Of a DNA stretch of 64,000 nt, positions 1 through 8,794 are shown one piece after another. The notes beneath the pieces are model-generated. The model made no database searches. It saw only the letters and a list, made by a program, of their open reading frames with translations, and was not told where the DNA came from. A program made the position numbers and the translations under genes. The stretch's first letter is position 1; each line of letters opens with the position of its first letter. This DNA comes from Microbacterium sp. AZCO (GTDB taxonomy: Bacteria; Actinomycetota; Actinomycetes; Actinomycetales; Microbacteriaceae), in assembly GCF_039614715.1 (NCBI RefSeq), contig NZ_CP154857.1, positions 1,984,001 to 2,048,000 of the forward strand, written 5' to 3'.

Positions 1-811
1 GAGCGGCGAGCGTTGCTTGATAGAGCTCGCGGGAGGAGTGGCCGGTCTGGCCCGCGACCTCGGCGGCGGCATCCTTGAGCCGCGAGCCCGCCGCGACGAG
101 GCCCTGCACCTGCGCGACGGCGTCTTCGAAGACGACCTCGGCGCGCTCGGCTCCAGCCACGACGACCACGACCTCGCCTCGGACGCCCGGCTCGGCCCAT
201 GCGGCGAGCTCGGCGAGCGACCCTCGCGCGACCTCCTCGTGCAGCTTCGTGAGCTCGCGGCAGACCGCCCCGCGACGGTCGGCGCCGAAGGCTCCCGCCA
301 TGTCGGCGAGGGATGCCGCGACCCGCGCCGGCGACTCGAAGAAGACCATCGTGCGGGGCTCGCGCGCGAGCGCGGCGAACGTCGAGCGCCGCTCGCCGGG
401 CTTGCGCGGCACGAAGCCCTCGAACGTGAAGCGGTCGGTGGGCAGGCCCGAGACCGCGAGCGCGGTCAGCACGGCGCTCGGGCCGGGGATCGCCGTCACC
501 GTCACGCCCGCCGCGGCGGCGGCCGCCACGACGCCGTATCCCGGGTCGCTGACGGTCGGCATGCCGGCGTCGGAGAGCAGGAGCACGTCCTGGTCGCGCG
601 CGAGCTCGACGAGCTCGACGGCCCTCTGCTTCTCGTTGTGGTCGTGCAGCGCCACGAGCCGCGGGCGGTTGGAGATGCCGAGCGCCGTCAGCAGCCGCTG
701 CGTCGTGCGGGTGTCCTCGGCCGCGACGACCGTCGCGTCTTCGAGGGCCTCGACGAGGCGGCGCGAGGCATCCCCCAGATTGCCGATGGGGGTCGCCGCG
801 AGGATGATCAC
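1..811 (-). CDS. rsmI: 16S rRNA 2'-O-methyltransferase RsmI (3' end outside the window)
   Basis: Reading the minus strand from a GTG at 811 gives a protein beginning MIILAATPIGNLGDASRRLV, the typical RsmI start (tetrapyrrole methylase fold, SAM-dependent 2'-O-methylation of C1402 in 16S rRNA). Other family signatures are AAEDTRTTQRLL, LLSDAGMPTVSDPG and IPGPSAVLTAL. About 270 codons are present, close to the usual family length of about 280, so only a short C-terminal piece is missing. The start is chosen because it opens directly into the conserved N-terminus and lies 7 nt after a TAGGCT -10 box, consistent with a leaderless message. It is divergent from pmt, a neighbourhood also found in mycobacteria (Rv1003/Rv1002c). 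Confidence 0.95.
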   Translation of the reverse strand, partial: MIILAATPIGNLGDASRRLVEALEDATVVAAEDTRTTQRLLTALGISNRPRLVALHDHNEKQRAVELVELARDQDVLLLSDAGMPTVSDPGYGVVAAAAAAGVTVTAIPGPSAVLTALAVSGLPTDRFTFEGFVPRKPGERRSTFAALAREPRTMVFFESPARVAASLADMAGAFGADRRGAVCRELTKLHEEVARGSLAELAAWAEPGVRGEVVVVVAGAERAEVVFEDAVAQVQGLVAAGSRLKDAAAEVAGQTGHSSRELYQATLAA

Positions 812-812
812 G

Positions 813-835
813 GCGTCCAGCCTAGGCTTGTGTGC
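813..835. promoter_or_regulatory. Shared symmetric -10 element for rsmI and pmt
   Basis: The 10-bp palindrome AGCCTAGGCT (819-828) supplies a TAGGCT box on each strand. On the plus strand it occupies 823-828 and ends 7 nt before the pmt GTG at 836. On the minus strand it occupies 824-819 and ends 7 nt before the rsmI GTG at 811. Both spacings fit leaderless transcription. No Shine-Dalgarno sequence fits in the 24 nt between the starts. Confidence 0.7.
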
Positions 836-2446
836 GTGACCGCCACCTCCGAGCCGCTGCTGCCCGCAGAGCCGCTCGTGCCGGAGCTCGAGCGGCGTCC
901 CACCTTCTACGAGCGATGGCGCGTGCGCCTCGACGCCGATCCGCGCGTCCACCGGCTCTGGCGGTGGCTCGCCCCGCTGCTCGTGACCCTCTTCGCGGGC
1001 ATCCTGCGCTTCTGGAATCTCGACCATCCGCACGCGATCGTCTTCGACGAGACGTACTACGTGAAGGATGCCTGGAGCCAGTGGCACCTCGGCTACCCCG
1101 GCACCTGGCCCGACCAGGCCGACGCGAGGTTCGCCGACGGCGAGAGCGACATCTTCACGACGAACCCCAGCTATGTCGTGCATCCGCCGCTCGGCAAGTG
1201 GATCATCGGCGTGGGCATGTGGCTCTTCGGCGCCGACTCGTCGTTCGGGTGGCGCTTCTCGGTCGCCCTGTTCGGCACCGCGACGGTGCTCGTGCTCTAC
1301 TTCGTCGCCCGTGCCCTCGGCGGCTCGATCGTCTACGCGTCCGTCGCGGCGCTCTTCCTCGCGGTCGACGGCCTGGGCATCGTGCTCAGTCGCGTGAGCA
1401 TCCTCGACGGCATCCTCGCGTTCTTCATCGTGCTCGCCTTCTGGTTCGTGCTCCTCGACCGGCGACGGCATCGGGAACGGCTCGCCGAAGCGGTCGAGGC
1501 GCGGACGGTCGACGGCATCCCGCCCGCCTGGGGTCCCGTGTTCTGGAACCGGCCGTGGATCCTCGCCGCCGGCGCGGCCATCGGCGCAGCGACCGCGGTC
1601 AAGTGGTCGGGGCTGTACGTCATCGCGGCGCTCGGCATCTACCTCGTCGTGGACGACGCGCTCACCCGCCGACGCCTCGGGGTGGGCTATTGGCCGACCG
1701 ACGGGCTGCGTCAGGGACTCGTCACGGGCGTGCTCTTCGTGCCCGTCGCCTTCGTCGTCTACCTCGCGTCGTGGACCGGCTGGCTCGTGACCGACGGCGG
1801 CTACGACCGGCATTCCGCCGACGCGGATCCCGCGACGGGCTTCTGGTCGTGGGTGCCGCTGTCGCTGCAGAGCCTCTGGAAGTACCACCAGGCCATCTAC
1901 GCCTCGAACATCGGGCTCACGACGCCGCACACGTACGCGAGCCCTGCGTGGCAGTGGCCGCTGCTGATCCGCCCGACGTCGATGTACTACCTCGGCTCGA
2001 AGGCCGGCGAGAACGGCTGCACGGTGGGCGGCCACGGGTGCGCCGAGGGCATCACGAGCATCGCGAACCCGCTCCTGTGGTGGGCGGCCGTCATCGCCGT
2101 CATCTACCTGGCGTGGCGCTGCTTCGCCCGCCGCGACGACGGCGACTGGCTCGTGCTGACGGGCGTCATCGCGACCTACGTGCCCTGGCTGCTCTACCCC
2201 GACCGCACGATCTTCCAGTTCTACACGATCGTGATCCTGCCGTTCATGGTGCTCGCGATGACGACGCTGCTGCGCGACCTGGCGCAGCTGAAGACGCATC
2301 GCGGGTTCGCGCTGGGCCGCTGGGCCACCGGCGTCTTCATCGTCGCCGTGCTCGCCGTCTCGGCCTGGTACTACCCCGTGTGGACGGCGATCCAGGTGCC
2401 GTACGACCTCTGGTACCTGCACTTCAACCGCAGCGGCTGGGTCTGA
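836..2446 (+). CDS. pmt: Dolichyl-phosphate-mannose-protein mannosyltransferase (PMT family)
   Basis: A 536-residue polytopic membrane protein expected to transfer mannose from polyprenyl-phosphate-mannose to Ser/Thr of exported proteins during Sec translocation. The first outer loop carries FDETYYVKDAW, with the Asp-Glu pair typical of PMT catalytic loops. It is followed by VVHPPLGKWIIG and many hydrophobic segments, and a C-terminal PWLLYPDRTIFQFYTIVILP stretch. Length matches mycobacterial Pmt (about 520 aa). The long open frame upstream of 836 is antisense to rsmI and is not part of the gene. The GTG at 836 is preferred over the in-frame GTG at 830 because of its spacing to the TAGGCT box. 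Confidence 0.93.
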   Translation: MTATSEPLLPAEPLVPELERRPTFYERWRVRLDADPRVHRLWRWLAPLLVTLFAGILRFWNLDHPHAIVFDETYYVKDAWSQWHLGYPGTWPDQADARFADGESDIFTTNPSYVVHPPLGKWIIGVGMWLFGADSSFGWRFSVALFGTATVLVLYFVARALGGSIVYASVAALFLAVDGLGIVLSRVSILDGILAFFIVLAFWFVLLDRRRHRERLAEAVEARTVDGIPPAWGPVFWNRPWILAAGAAIGAATAVKWSGLYVIAALGIYLVVDDALTRRRLGVGYWPTDGLRQGLVTGVLFVPVAFVVYLASWTGWLVTDGGYDRHSADADPATGFWSWVPLSLQSLWKYHQAIYASNIGLTTPHTYASPAWQWPLLIRPTSMYYLGSKAGENGCTVGGHGCAEGITSIANPLLWWAAVIAVIYLAWRCFARRDDGDWLVLTGVIATYVPWLLYPDRTIFQFYTIVILPFMVLAMTTLLRDLAQLKTHRGFALGRWATGVFIVAVLAVSAWYYPVWTAIQVPYDLWYLHFNRSGWV

Positions 2447-2473
2447 CCCCTCGGCCCCTCGGCGGGCGCAGGG

Positions 2474-3784
2474 TCAGGGCGCCGTCGCCTCCGCCGCGGC
2501 GCGGGCCGCGCCGGGAAGCGCCGCGAGCACGCGGTCGAGCGCGGCGTCGTCGTGCGCGGCCGTGAGGAACCAGGCCTCGAAGACGCTCGGCGGCAGCGAG
2601 ACACCCGCCTCGAGCATCGCGTGGAAGAACGGCGGGTACCGCCAGGCATCCTGGTCCTTCGCGTCCGCGTAGTCGCGCACGACGCCGTCGCGGAACGCGA
2701 CCGAGAAGAGGCTCCCCGCGCGCGAGATCGTGTGGGCGACGCCCGCGTCGGTGAGCGCCTCATCGAGGGCGTTCGAGACGGTGGATGCCGCGGCATCCAC
2801 TCGCGCGTACACGTCGGCGTCCGCGAGCCGCAGCGTCGCGAGGCCCGCGGCGACGGCGAGCGGATTGCCGCTCAGCGTGCCTGCCTGATACACGGGGCCG
2901 AGCGGTGCGAGGAGGTCGAGCAGCTCGGCGCGGCCGCCGATGCCGGCCAGCGGCATCCCTCCCCCGATGACCTTGCCGAACGTGACGAGGTCGGGCGTCC
3001 ACCGCTCGCCCGCCGCTCGCTCGAGGCCCCACCAGCCGGCCGGGCCCACCCGGAAGCCCGTGAGCACCTCGTCGAGGATGAGGAGGGCGCCGTTCGCGTG
3101 CGCCGCGTCGATGAGGAAGGCGTTGAACCCGGGCTCCGGGGCGAGCACGCCCGCGTTGGCGCCCGCGGCCTCGGTGATGATGGCGGCGATGCGGCCGGGG
3201 TGCGCCGCGAACGCCGCGAGCACGGCGTCGCGGTCGTTGTAGGGCAGCACGAGCGTGAGGCCCGCGATGTCGGCGGGCACGCCCGCGGAACCGGGCAGCC
3301 CGAGCGTCGCGACGCCCGAGCCGGACTCGGCGAGGAGTCCGTCGGAGTGGCCGTGGTAGTGCCCGGCGAACTTGATGATGACGTCGCGTCCGGTCGCGCC
3401 GCGCGCGATGCGGATCGCGGTCATCGTCGCCTCGGTCCCGGTCGAGACGAGGCGGAGCTTCTCGATGCCGCCGTCGAGCCGGCCGATGACGAGCTCGGCG
3501 AGGTCTGTCTCACCGGGTGTCGAGGCGCCGAACGACAGCCCTCGGGATGCCGCCTCCTGCACTGTCGCGACTACCTCGGGGTGCGCGTGCCCGAGAAGGG
3601 CCGGACCCCACGACGCGACGAGGTCGACGTACTCGCGCCCCGTCACGTCGGTGACGGTCGCGCCGGAGGCCGACACGATCGACAGGGGCGTGCCGCCGAC
3701 GGAGCCGAAGGCGCGGACCGGCGAGTTGACGCCGCCGGGGATGACGGCGCGGGCGCGGGCCGCGGCATCCTGATTCGTGGTCAT
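2474..3784 (-). CDS. hemL: Glutamate-1-semialdehyde 2,1-aminomutase
   Basis: A 436-residue PLP enzyme converting glutamate-1-semialdehyde to 5-aminolevulinate, the second step of the C5 pathway. It has a class-III aminotransferase fold: [12 protein letters not shown] near the N-terminus, [29 protein letters not shown], and the PLP-binding Lys271 in [15 protein letters not shown]. It is the last gene of the minus-strand haem operon, 17 nt after hemB. The start is the ATG at 3784 with GAGGAG 9 nt upstream. The longer open frame upstream overlaps hemB and is not supported. Confidence 0.96.
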   Translation of the reverse strand: MTTNQDAAARARAVIPGGVNSPVRAFGSVGGTPLSIVSASGATVTDVTGREYVDLVASWGPALLGHAHPEVVATVQEAASRGLSFGASTPGETDLAELVIGRLDGGIEKLRLVSTGTEATMTAIRIARGATGRDVIIKFAGHYHGHSDGLLAESGSGVATLGLPGSAGVPADIAGLTLVLPYNDRDAVLAAFAAHPGRIAAIITEAAGANAGVLAPEPGFNAFLIDAAHANGALLILDEVLTGFRVGPAGWWGLERAAGERWTPDLVTFGKVIGGGMPLAGIGGRAELLDLLAPLGPVYQAGTLSGNPLAVAAGLATLRLADADVYARVDAAASTVSNALDEALTDAGVAHTISRAGSLFSVAFRDGVVRDYADAKDQDAWRYPPFFHAMLEAGVSLPPSVFEAWFLTAAHDDAALDRVLAALPGAARAAAEATAP

Positions 3785-3801
3785 CGTCGTGGTCTCCTCG
3801 G

Positions 3802-4791
3802 TCAGTGCGCCGACAGGCGCCCGGCGGCCTCGATGGCCCAGTAGGTCAGCACAGCCTCGGCGCCCGCGCGGACGATGCCCGTGATCGTCTCGTCGATCGT
3901 GCGCTCGCGGTCGATCCAGCCGTTGGCGGCGGCAGCCTCGATCATCGAGTACTCGCCGCTCACCTGGTAGGCCCACACGGGCACGGGCGAGACGGCGGCC
4001 GCGTCGGCGAGCACGTCGAGGTAGGCCATGGCGGGCTTGACCATGACGATGTCGGCACCCTCCGCGATGTCGAGCGCGACCTCGCGGGCGCCCTCGCGGC
4101 GGTTGGCGGGATCGAGCTGGTACGTGCGGCGGTCGCCCTGCAGCGAGGACTGCACGGCCTCGCGGAAGGGGCCGTAGAACGCCGAGGCGTACTTCGCGGC
4201 GTAGCCGAGGATGGCGACGTCCTGCCGACCGGCGGCGTCGAGCGCCTCACGCACGACGGCGACCTGGCCGTCCATCATGCCGGAGAGGCCGAGGAGGGCG
4301 GAGCCCGCCTCCGCCTGCGCGAGCGCCATGTCGCGATAGCGCTCGAGCGACGCGTCGTTGTCGACGCGGCCCTGGTCGTCGAGCACGCCGCAGTGGCCGT
4401 GGTCGGTGAACTCGTCGAGGCACAGGTCGGTCTGCACGACGAGTGCGTCGCCGACCTCCGCCGCGGCGAGGCGGGTCGCGACGTTCAGGATGCCGTCGGG
4501 CTCGGTCGCGCCGGACCCCGTGGCGTCCTTGTGCTCGGGCACGCCGAAGATCATGATGCCGCCTATCCCGGCCGCAGCGGCCCGCTGCAGCTCGGCCTTG
4601 AGGGAGTCCGACGTGTGCTGCACGACGCCCGGCATGCTCGCGATGGGCACCGGCTCCGTCGCGCCCTCCCGCACGAAGACGGGGAGGACGAGCTGCGACG
4701 GGTGCACGCGGGTCTCGGCGACGAGGCGGCGCCATGCGGGGGTGGCGCGCAGGCGGCGGGGACGGACGGTCGGGAACTGGGATTCGGTCAT
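3802..4791 (-). CDS. hemB: Porphobilinogen synthase (5-aminolevulinate dehydratase)
   Basis: A 329-residue enzyme condensing two 5-aminolevulinate molecules to porphobilinogen. It begins with [20 protein letters not shown] and [10 protein letters not shown]. Other family signatures are [35 protein letters not shown] and the active-site [14 protein letters not shown], which holds the Schiff-base lysine. A metal-site cysteine cluster is partly visible ([12 protein letters not shown]). Full length for the family. Start ATG at 4791 with GGAGAG just upstream. It lies 64 nt after hemC. Confidence 0.96.
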   Translation of the reverse strand: MTESQFPTVRPRRLRATPAWRRLVAETRVHPSQLVLPVFVREGATEPVPIASMPGVVQHTSDSLKAELQRAAAAGIGGIMIFGVPEHKDATGSGATEPDGILNVATRLAAAEVGDALVVQTDLCLDEFTDHGHCGVLDDQGRVDNDASLERYRDMALAQAEAGSALLGLSGMMDGQVAVVREALDAAGRQDVAILGYAAKYASAFYGPFREAVQSSLQGDRRTYQLDPANRREGAREVALDIAEGADIVMVKPAMAYLDVLADAAAVSPVPVWAYQVSGEYSMIEAAAANGWIDRERTIDETITGIVRAGAEAVLTYWAIEAAGRLSAH

Positions 4792-4855
4792 ATCTCTCCG
4801 GTGCCCGGACAGCGCCGGGCGTTCGTCTCATCGCAGCGCTCGTCGCGCGGCGACC

Positions 4856-5755
4856 TCACTCGTGAAGGGGCGCGAGCCGCGCAGCGCCCAGAGCGAGCAG
4901 CTCGTCGGCGACGCGCGCGGCGAGGTCTGCGGGCGCCTCGGCGTCGGGGGGCATGGCGTGCGAGCTCGTCACGTACTCGCTCCCGTCGGGACGGTACACG
5001 CGCGCCGTGAGGAACAGCAGTCCGTCGTCGAGGAACGCGTGCGCGCCGATCGGAGCGGCGCAGCCGGCCTCGAGCCGGGCGAGCACGCCGCGCTCGGCCT
5101 CGACCGCGAGCCGCGTCGGCCGGTCGTCGAGCCTCTGCGCGAGGTGCTCGTCGCCCGCCCGCGTCTCCACGGCGAGGGCGCCCTGCGCGGGGGCGGTCGG
5201 CCACGGGTCGATCGGGAGGAACTCGGTCACGGCGTCGAGCCGCCCGAGCCGCTCGAGTCCCGCCGCCGCGAGCACGACGGCGTCGAGCACGCGCTCGGGG
5301 TCGTCCGACCCGACGCGCGCGAGACGCGAGTCGATGTTGCCGCGGATGTCGACGAGCTCGAGGTCGGGACGACGCGCCGCGAGCTGTGCCCGGCGGCGCG
5401 GCGATCCCGTGCCCACCCGGGCGCCCTCGGGCAGGCTCGCGAGGTCGAGGCCGTCGCGGGCGCACAGCACGTCGCGCACATCCGCCCGGCGCGGGACGGC
5501 GGCGATGGCGAGGCCGGGGGCAGGGGCCGTCGGGAGGTCCTTGTAGGAGTGGACGACGGCGTCCACCTCCCCGGCGCGGAGGGCCTCGCGCAGGGCCGTC
5601 GCGAAGACGCCGGTGCCGCCGAGGGATGCGAGCGAAGCCGTCGACGTATCGCCCTCCGAGACGATCGGCACGAGCTCGCCGCCGAGCGCCTTCGCGACCG
5701 TCCCGGCCTGCGCCGTCGCGAGCGCACTCGCGCGGGTGCCGACCCGGAGGGTCAT
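4856..5755 (-). CDS. hemC: Hydroxymethylbilane synthase (porphobilinogen deaminase)
   Basis: A 299-residue enzyme polymerising four porphobilinogens into hydroxymethylbilane on a dipyrromethane cofactor. It opens with TLRVGTRASALATAQ. It has HSYKDLPTAP, GTGSPRRRAQL and RGNIDSRLARV, and the cofactor-binding Cys232 in LEAGCAAPIGAHAF. Length is normal. No uroporphyrinogen III synthase (hemD) follows it: only 64 nt separate it from hemB. GGAG lies 7 nt before the ATG. The next upstream gene, hemQ, ends 13 nt before it, so the genes are co-transcribed. Confidence 0.96.
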   Translation of the reverse strand: MTLRVGTRASALATAQAGTVAKALGGELVPIVSEGDTSTASLASLGGTGVFATALREALRAGEVDAVVHSYKDLPTAPAPGLAIAAVPRRADVRDVLCARDGLDLASLPEGARVGTGSPRRRAQLAARRPDLELVDIRGNIDSRLARVGSDDPERVLDAVVLAAAGLERLGRLDAVTEFLPIDPWPTAPAQGALAVETRAGDEHLAQRLDDRPTRLAVEAERGVLARLEAGCAAPIGAHAFLDDGLLFLTARVYRPDGSEYVTSSHAMPPDAEAPADLAARVADELLALGAARLAPLHE

Positions 5756-5768
5756 CGCCGGGCTCCGC

Positions 5769-6476
5769 TCACGACAGCACCTCGGCGACCTCGGACGGCT
5801 CGATCTGGCGCCCCGTGAAGAAGGGCACCTCTTCGCGCACGTGACGACGCGCCTCGGTCGCGCGCAGGTGGCGCATGAGGTCGACGAGCTCGGTCGGCTC
5901 GTCGGCCTCGAGGGCGAGGATCCACTCGTAGTCGCCGAGCGCGAAGCTCGCGACAGTGTTGCTCTGCACCTGCGGGTACTCGCGGCCCTTGAGGCCGTGG
6001 TCGGCGAGCATCTCGCCGCGCTCCTTCGCCGGCAGCACGTACCACTCGTAGCTGCGGACGAACGGATAGACGGCGAGCCAGCGCTTGGGGGCGAGGCCGC
6101 GCGCGAAGGCCGGCGCGTGGTCGCGGCTGAACTCGGCGTCGCGGTGCACGCCGAGGGCGTTCCACGTGGGCAGCAGCGGGCTCAGCTCGCGCGAGCGACG
6201 CAGGGCGCGGAGTGCCGACTGCAGCCCCTCGGCGGAGTCGCCCGTGAGCCACAGCAGGATGTCGGCGTCGGCGCGGAGGCCCGAGACGTCGTAGATCGCG
6301 CGCACAGTCGCGCCGAGCTCGGCGACGACATCGGCGAGCTCGGGTGCGCCGTCGGCGACGGCCGCGGGATGCGGGTCGCGCCGCAGCACCGCCCAGAGGG
6401 CGAAGTGCAGCCCGGCGCGGAGGTCGGGCTGGTCGGCGGTCTCGGTCGTCTGGTGCTCGTCGGTCCGGTCGCTCAC
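5769..6476 (-). CDS. hemQ: Coproheme decarboxylase HemQ/ChdC (chlorite dismutase family)
   Basis: About 235 residues from a GTG at 6476 (VSDRTDEHQ). It matches the chlorite-dismutase-like HemQ family, which decarboxylates coproheme to haem b using hydrogen peroxide in Gram-positive bacteria. Recognisable stretches are HFALWAVLR, the MLADHGLKGREYPQVQSNTV region and FALGDYEWILALEADEPTELVDLMRHLRATEARRHV, which carries the actinobacterial signature. The start is taken just inside the downstream edge of hemY with AGGA 7 nt upstream; the longer frame runs antiparallel through hemY in another frame. Its presence shows that the cell makes haem through coproporphyrin. Confidence 0.92.
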   Translation of the reverse strand: MSDRTDEHQTTETADQPDLRAGLHFALWAVLRRDPHPAAVADGAPELADVVAELGATVRAIYDVSGLRADADILLWLTGDSAEGLQSALRALRRSRELSPLLPTWNALGVHRDAEFSRDHAPAFARGLAPKRWLAVYPFVRSYEWYVLPAKERGEMLADHGLKGREYPQVQSNTVASFALGDYEWILALEADEPTELVDLMRHLRATEARRHVREEVPFFTGRQIEPSEVAEVLS

Positions 6477-6496
6477 CCTTCCATCCTCGCCCCTGC

Positions 6497-7711
6497 TCAC
6501 CGGGGGCGGCGAATCGATGTCTCGCCGGCGAGCTTCCGCGCGGCGCGCTCCGCCTGCTGGACGACCGAGGAGAGGCCCGTCCCCGCGACATACTCCCCCA
6601 CGGCATACCCCTCGGCCGGCCCGGCCGAGCCGCGCACCCACGCGCGCACGCTCGCGTCCTCGACGCGGTCGATGGCGGTTCCGAGCAGGATGCCGGCATC
6701 CGCCGTCGCTCGCTCGATGGGGTCGACGGGGTCGCCGTCGTAGGAGAGCCGAAGGGCGTGACGGGCGGGCAGCGCGTCGCGCACCCACGCCCACTTCGCC
6801 GAGAGATGGGTGAGGGCCCGGGCGGTGACGCCGGGGGCATCCGCCGCCACGAGGACGCCCGTGCCGCGCGGAGCGGCGTCGAGCGCGGGGGCGTCTACGA
6901 CGAGGGTGACAAGGGTCACGCGTCGGCCGCGGGAGCCATCCGCGGGCGGCGCGGCGCGCACGACGAGCCCGGCGCCGATCGGCAGAGTGGATCCGAGCAC
7001 GATCCGCACGCCGAGCCTCGTGCAGTCGGCCGCGAGCGCGTCGACGAGGCGGAACATCCCGCCCCGGATGCCCGCGACCTGCGAGCCGGCGGGCGACGCC
7101 GCGCGGAGGGCTCGGACGGCTGCCGCAAGCGATCCTCGCGCCTGCAGCTCCTCGCGCAGGCGGGGATGCGCCCGCTCGACGGGAAGATCGTCGGCAGACG
7201 TGGAGTGCACGCCGCGCACGACGGGCGCGACGAGCCCGTCGACGACGGCCTGTCCCATGCGGATGCGCACGAGTTCGCCGAGGGACGAGGCATCCCTCCC
7301 CTCCTCGGTCGGAAGCGAGGCGTCCTGAGCCGCACGGGCGGCGCCCGCCGCGCCGATCGCGCGGACGACGTCGGCGGCGAGCGGATCGCCCGGGATGCCG
7401 AAGAGACCCGTCGCCGGGAGCGGCACGGCCGTGCCGTCCGCGCGGTGCAGCCACGCCGGCGCCGGGCTCGGCGCGACGATGTCGCCCGCGAGTCCGAGCT
7501 CGCCGAGGAGGTCGGCGACGGCCGTCGTGCGGGTCGCGAACGACTCGGCCGCCGCATCGAGGTCGACCCCTGCGACGCGCTGCCGGGCCACCTGGCCACC
7601 GAGACGGTCGGACTGCTCGTGCAGCGTGACGCTCAGACCCTCGAGGGCCAGGCGCCGCGCGGCGACGAGTCCTGAGACCCCTCCCCCGACGACGGTGACG
7701 TCAGAGGGCAT
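6497..7711 (-). CDS. hemY: Coproporphyrinogen/protoporphyrinogen oxidase (FAD-dependent, HemY/CgoX)
   Basis: A 404-residue FAD enzyme. The N-terminal dinucleotide-binding motif is VTVVGGGVSGLVAARRLA followed by VTLHEQSDRLGGQVA. The C-terminus has an FAD-contacting AVGEYVAGTGLSSVVQQAERAA segment. With hemQ adjacent, the likely substrate is coproporphyrinogen III, oxidised to coproporphyrin III; protoporphyrinogen oxidase is the older annotation for the same family. It is somewhat shorter than many homologues (about 450 aa) but has both end motifs. Its start overlaps the end of hemE by 11 nt, a sign of translational coupling. Confidence 0.9.
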   Translation of the reverse strand: MPSDVTVVGGGVSGLVAARRLALEGLSVTLHEQSDRLGGQVARQRVAGVDLDAAAESFATRTTAVADLLGELGLAGDIVAPSPAPAWLHRADGTAVPLPATGLFGIPGDPLAADVVRAIGAAGAARAAQDASLPTEEGRDASSLGELVRIRMGQAVVDGLVAPVVRGVHSTSADDLPVERAHPRLREELQARGSLAAAVRALRAASPAGSQVAGIRGGMFRLVDALAADCTRLGVRIVLGSTLPIGAGLVVRAAPPADGSRGRRVTLVTLVVDAPALDAAPRGTGVLVAADAPGVTARALTHLSAKWAWVRDALPARHALRLSYDGDPVDPIERATADAGILLGTAIDRVEDASVRAWVRGSAGPAEGYAVGEYVAGTGLSSVVQQAERAARKLAGETSIRRPR

Positions 7712-8771
7712 GCACGAGCTCGACGATGCGCGTCAGCACCGTCGGATCGGTGTCCGGCGGCACGCCGTGGCCGAGGTTGACGATGTGCGCGGGCGCGTCG
7801 GCGCCCCGCGAGACGACGTCGCGGACGTGCGCGTCGACGATCGGCCACGGCGCGGTGAGCAGGGCGGGGTCGAGGTTGCCCTGCAGCGGCACACGGCCGC
7901 CGAGGCGCTCGTTCGCGACGTCGAGGGGCAGGCGCCAGTCGATGCCGATGACGTCGGCGCCGAGCGGAGGCAGCAGATCGAGCATCTCGGTCAGGCCCAG
8001 CCCGAAGTGGATCTTCGGCACCTCGAAGCCGCGGAGCGCGTCGAAGGCCCGGCGCGAGTGCGGGGCGACGCGACGCTGGTAGTCGTTGCGCGACAGCGAG
8101 CCGGCCCACGAGTCGAAGAGCTGCACGACGCTCGCGCCGGCCTCGACCTGCGCGCGGAGGAAGGCGCCCGTCACGTCGGCGCACCAGTTGAGCAGCGTCG
8201 CCCACGTGTGCGGATCGGTGCGCATGAGCGCGCGGGCGCGCAGCTGCTCCCGCGACGGGCCGCCCTCGATGAGATAGCTCGCGAGCGTGTACGGCGCACC
8301 TCCGAAGCCTACGAGCGGCGTTCCGCCGAGCTCGTCGACGACGATGCGCACCGCCTCCGAGATGGGCGCGAGCGCCTCCGGCTCGAGAGGGCGCAGGTTC
8401 AGCACATCGGATGCCGAGCGGATCGGGTTCTCGAGCACGGGACCACGTCCTGGCACGATCTTGACGTCGACACCTGCGAGCAGCACGGGGATCACGATGT
8501 CGCTGAAGAACACCGCCGCGTCGACGCCGTGACGGCGGACCGGCTGCAGAGTGATCTCGGCCGCGAGCGCCGGGTCGAGGCACGCGTCGAGCATCTCGGT
8601 GCCGGCACGACTCGCCCGGTACTCGGGCAGCGAGCGGCCCGCCTGCCGCATGAACCAGACCGGCAGCCGCTCGGGACGATCGCCGCGTGCGGCACGGACG
8701 AGAGGGGCCTCGGACGTGCGTCCGTCGGCGAGCGGGTGGGGCGCCGGCAGGGCGCTCAGAGGTGAAGGCAC
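7701..8771 (-). CDS. hemE: Uroporphyrinogen decarboxylase
   Basis: A 356-residue cytoplasmic enzyme decarboxylating uroporphyrinogen III to coproporphyrinogen III. Diagnostic motifs are PVWFMRQAGRSLPEYR near residue 40 (arginines binding substrate carboxylates), FFSDIVIPVLLAGVDVKIVPG and GFGGAPYTLASYLIEGG. First gene of the minus-strand haem operon. Starts at a GTG (8771) located 6 nt after the minus-strand box TAGCCT (8783-8778), so the mRNA is probably leaderless. Divergent from hemA with only 17 nt between the annotated starts. Confidence 0.95.
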   Translation of the reverse strand: MPSPLSALPAPHPLADGRTSEAPLVRAARGDRPERLPVWFMRQAGRSLPEYRASRAGTEMLDACLDPALAAEITLQPVRRHGVDAAVFFSDIVIPVLLAGVDVKIVPGRGPVLENPIRSASDVLNLRPLEPEALAPISEAVRIVVDELGGTPLVGFGGAPYTLASYLIEGGPSREQLRARALMRTDPHTWATLLNWCADVTGAFLRAQVEAGASVVQLFDSWAGSLSRNDYQRRVAPHSRRAFDALRGFEVPKIHFGLGLTEMLDLLPPLGADVIGIDWRLPLDVANERLGGRVPLQGNLDPALLTAPWPIVDAHVRDVVSRGADAPAHIVNLGHGVPPDTDPTVLTRIVELVHAL

Positions 8772-8794
8772 CCATCCAGGCTAAACTCGTGCGC
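8772..8794. promoter_or_regulatory. Overlapping divergent -10 boxes for hemE and hemA
   Basis: Minus strand: TAGCCT (8783-8778) then 6 nt, then the hemE GTG at 8771. Plus strand: TAAACT (8782-8787), which ends 1 nt before GTG 8789 and 7 nt before the in-frame GTG 8795. The two hexamers share the TA at 8782-8783. RNA polymerase therefore probably cannot occupy both directions at once, giving either/or control of the first and fourth steps of the pathway. Confidence 0.65.

Noticed and set aside
17..835. In-frame N-terminal extension of the mannosyltransferase
   Set aside because: It is antisense to rsmI, has no membrane segments or motifs, and the -10 box and GTG at 836 define a normal-length protein.
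6477..7454. Long in-frame extension of HemQ
   Set aside because: It runs through hemY in a different frame of the same strand; HemY carries FAD motifs and the extension is low-complexity.
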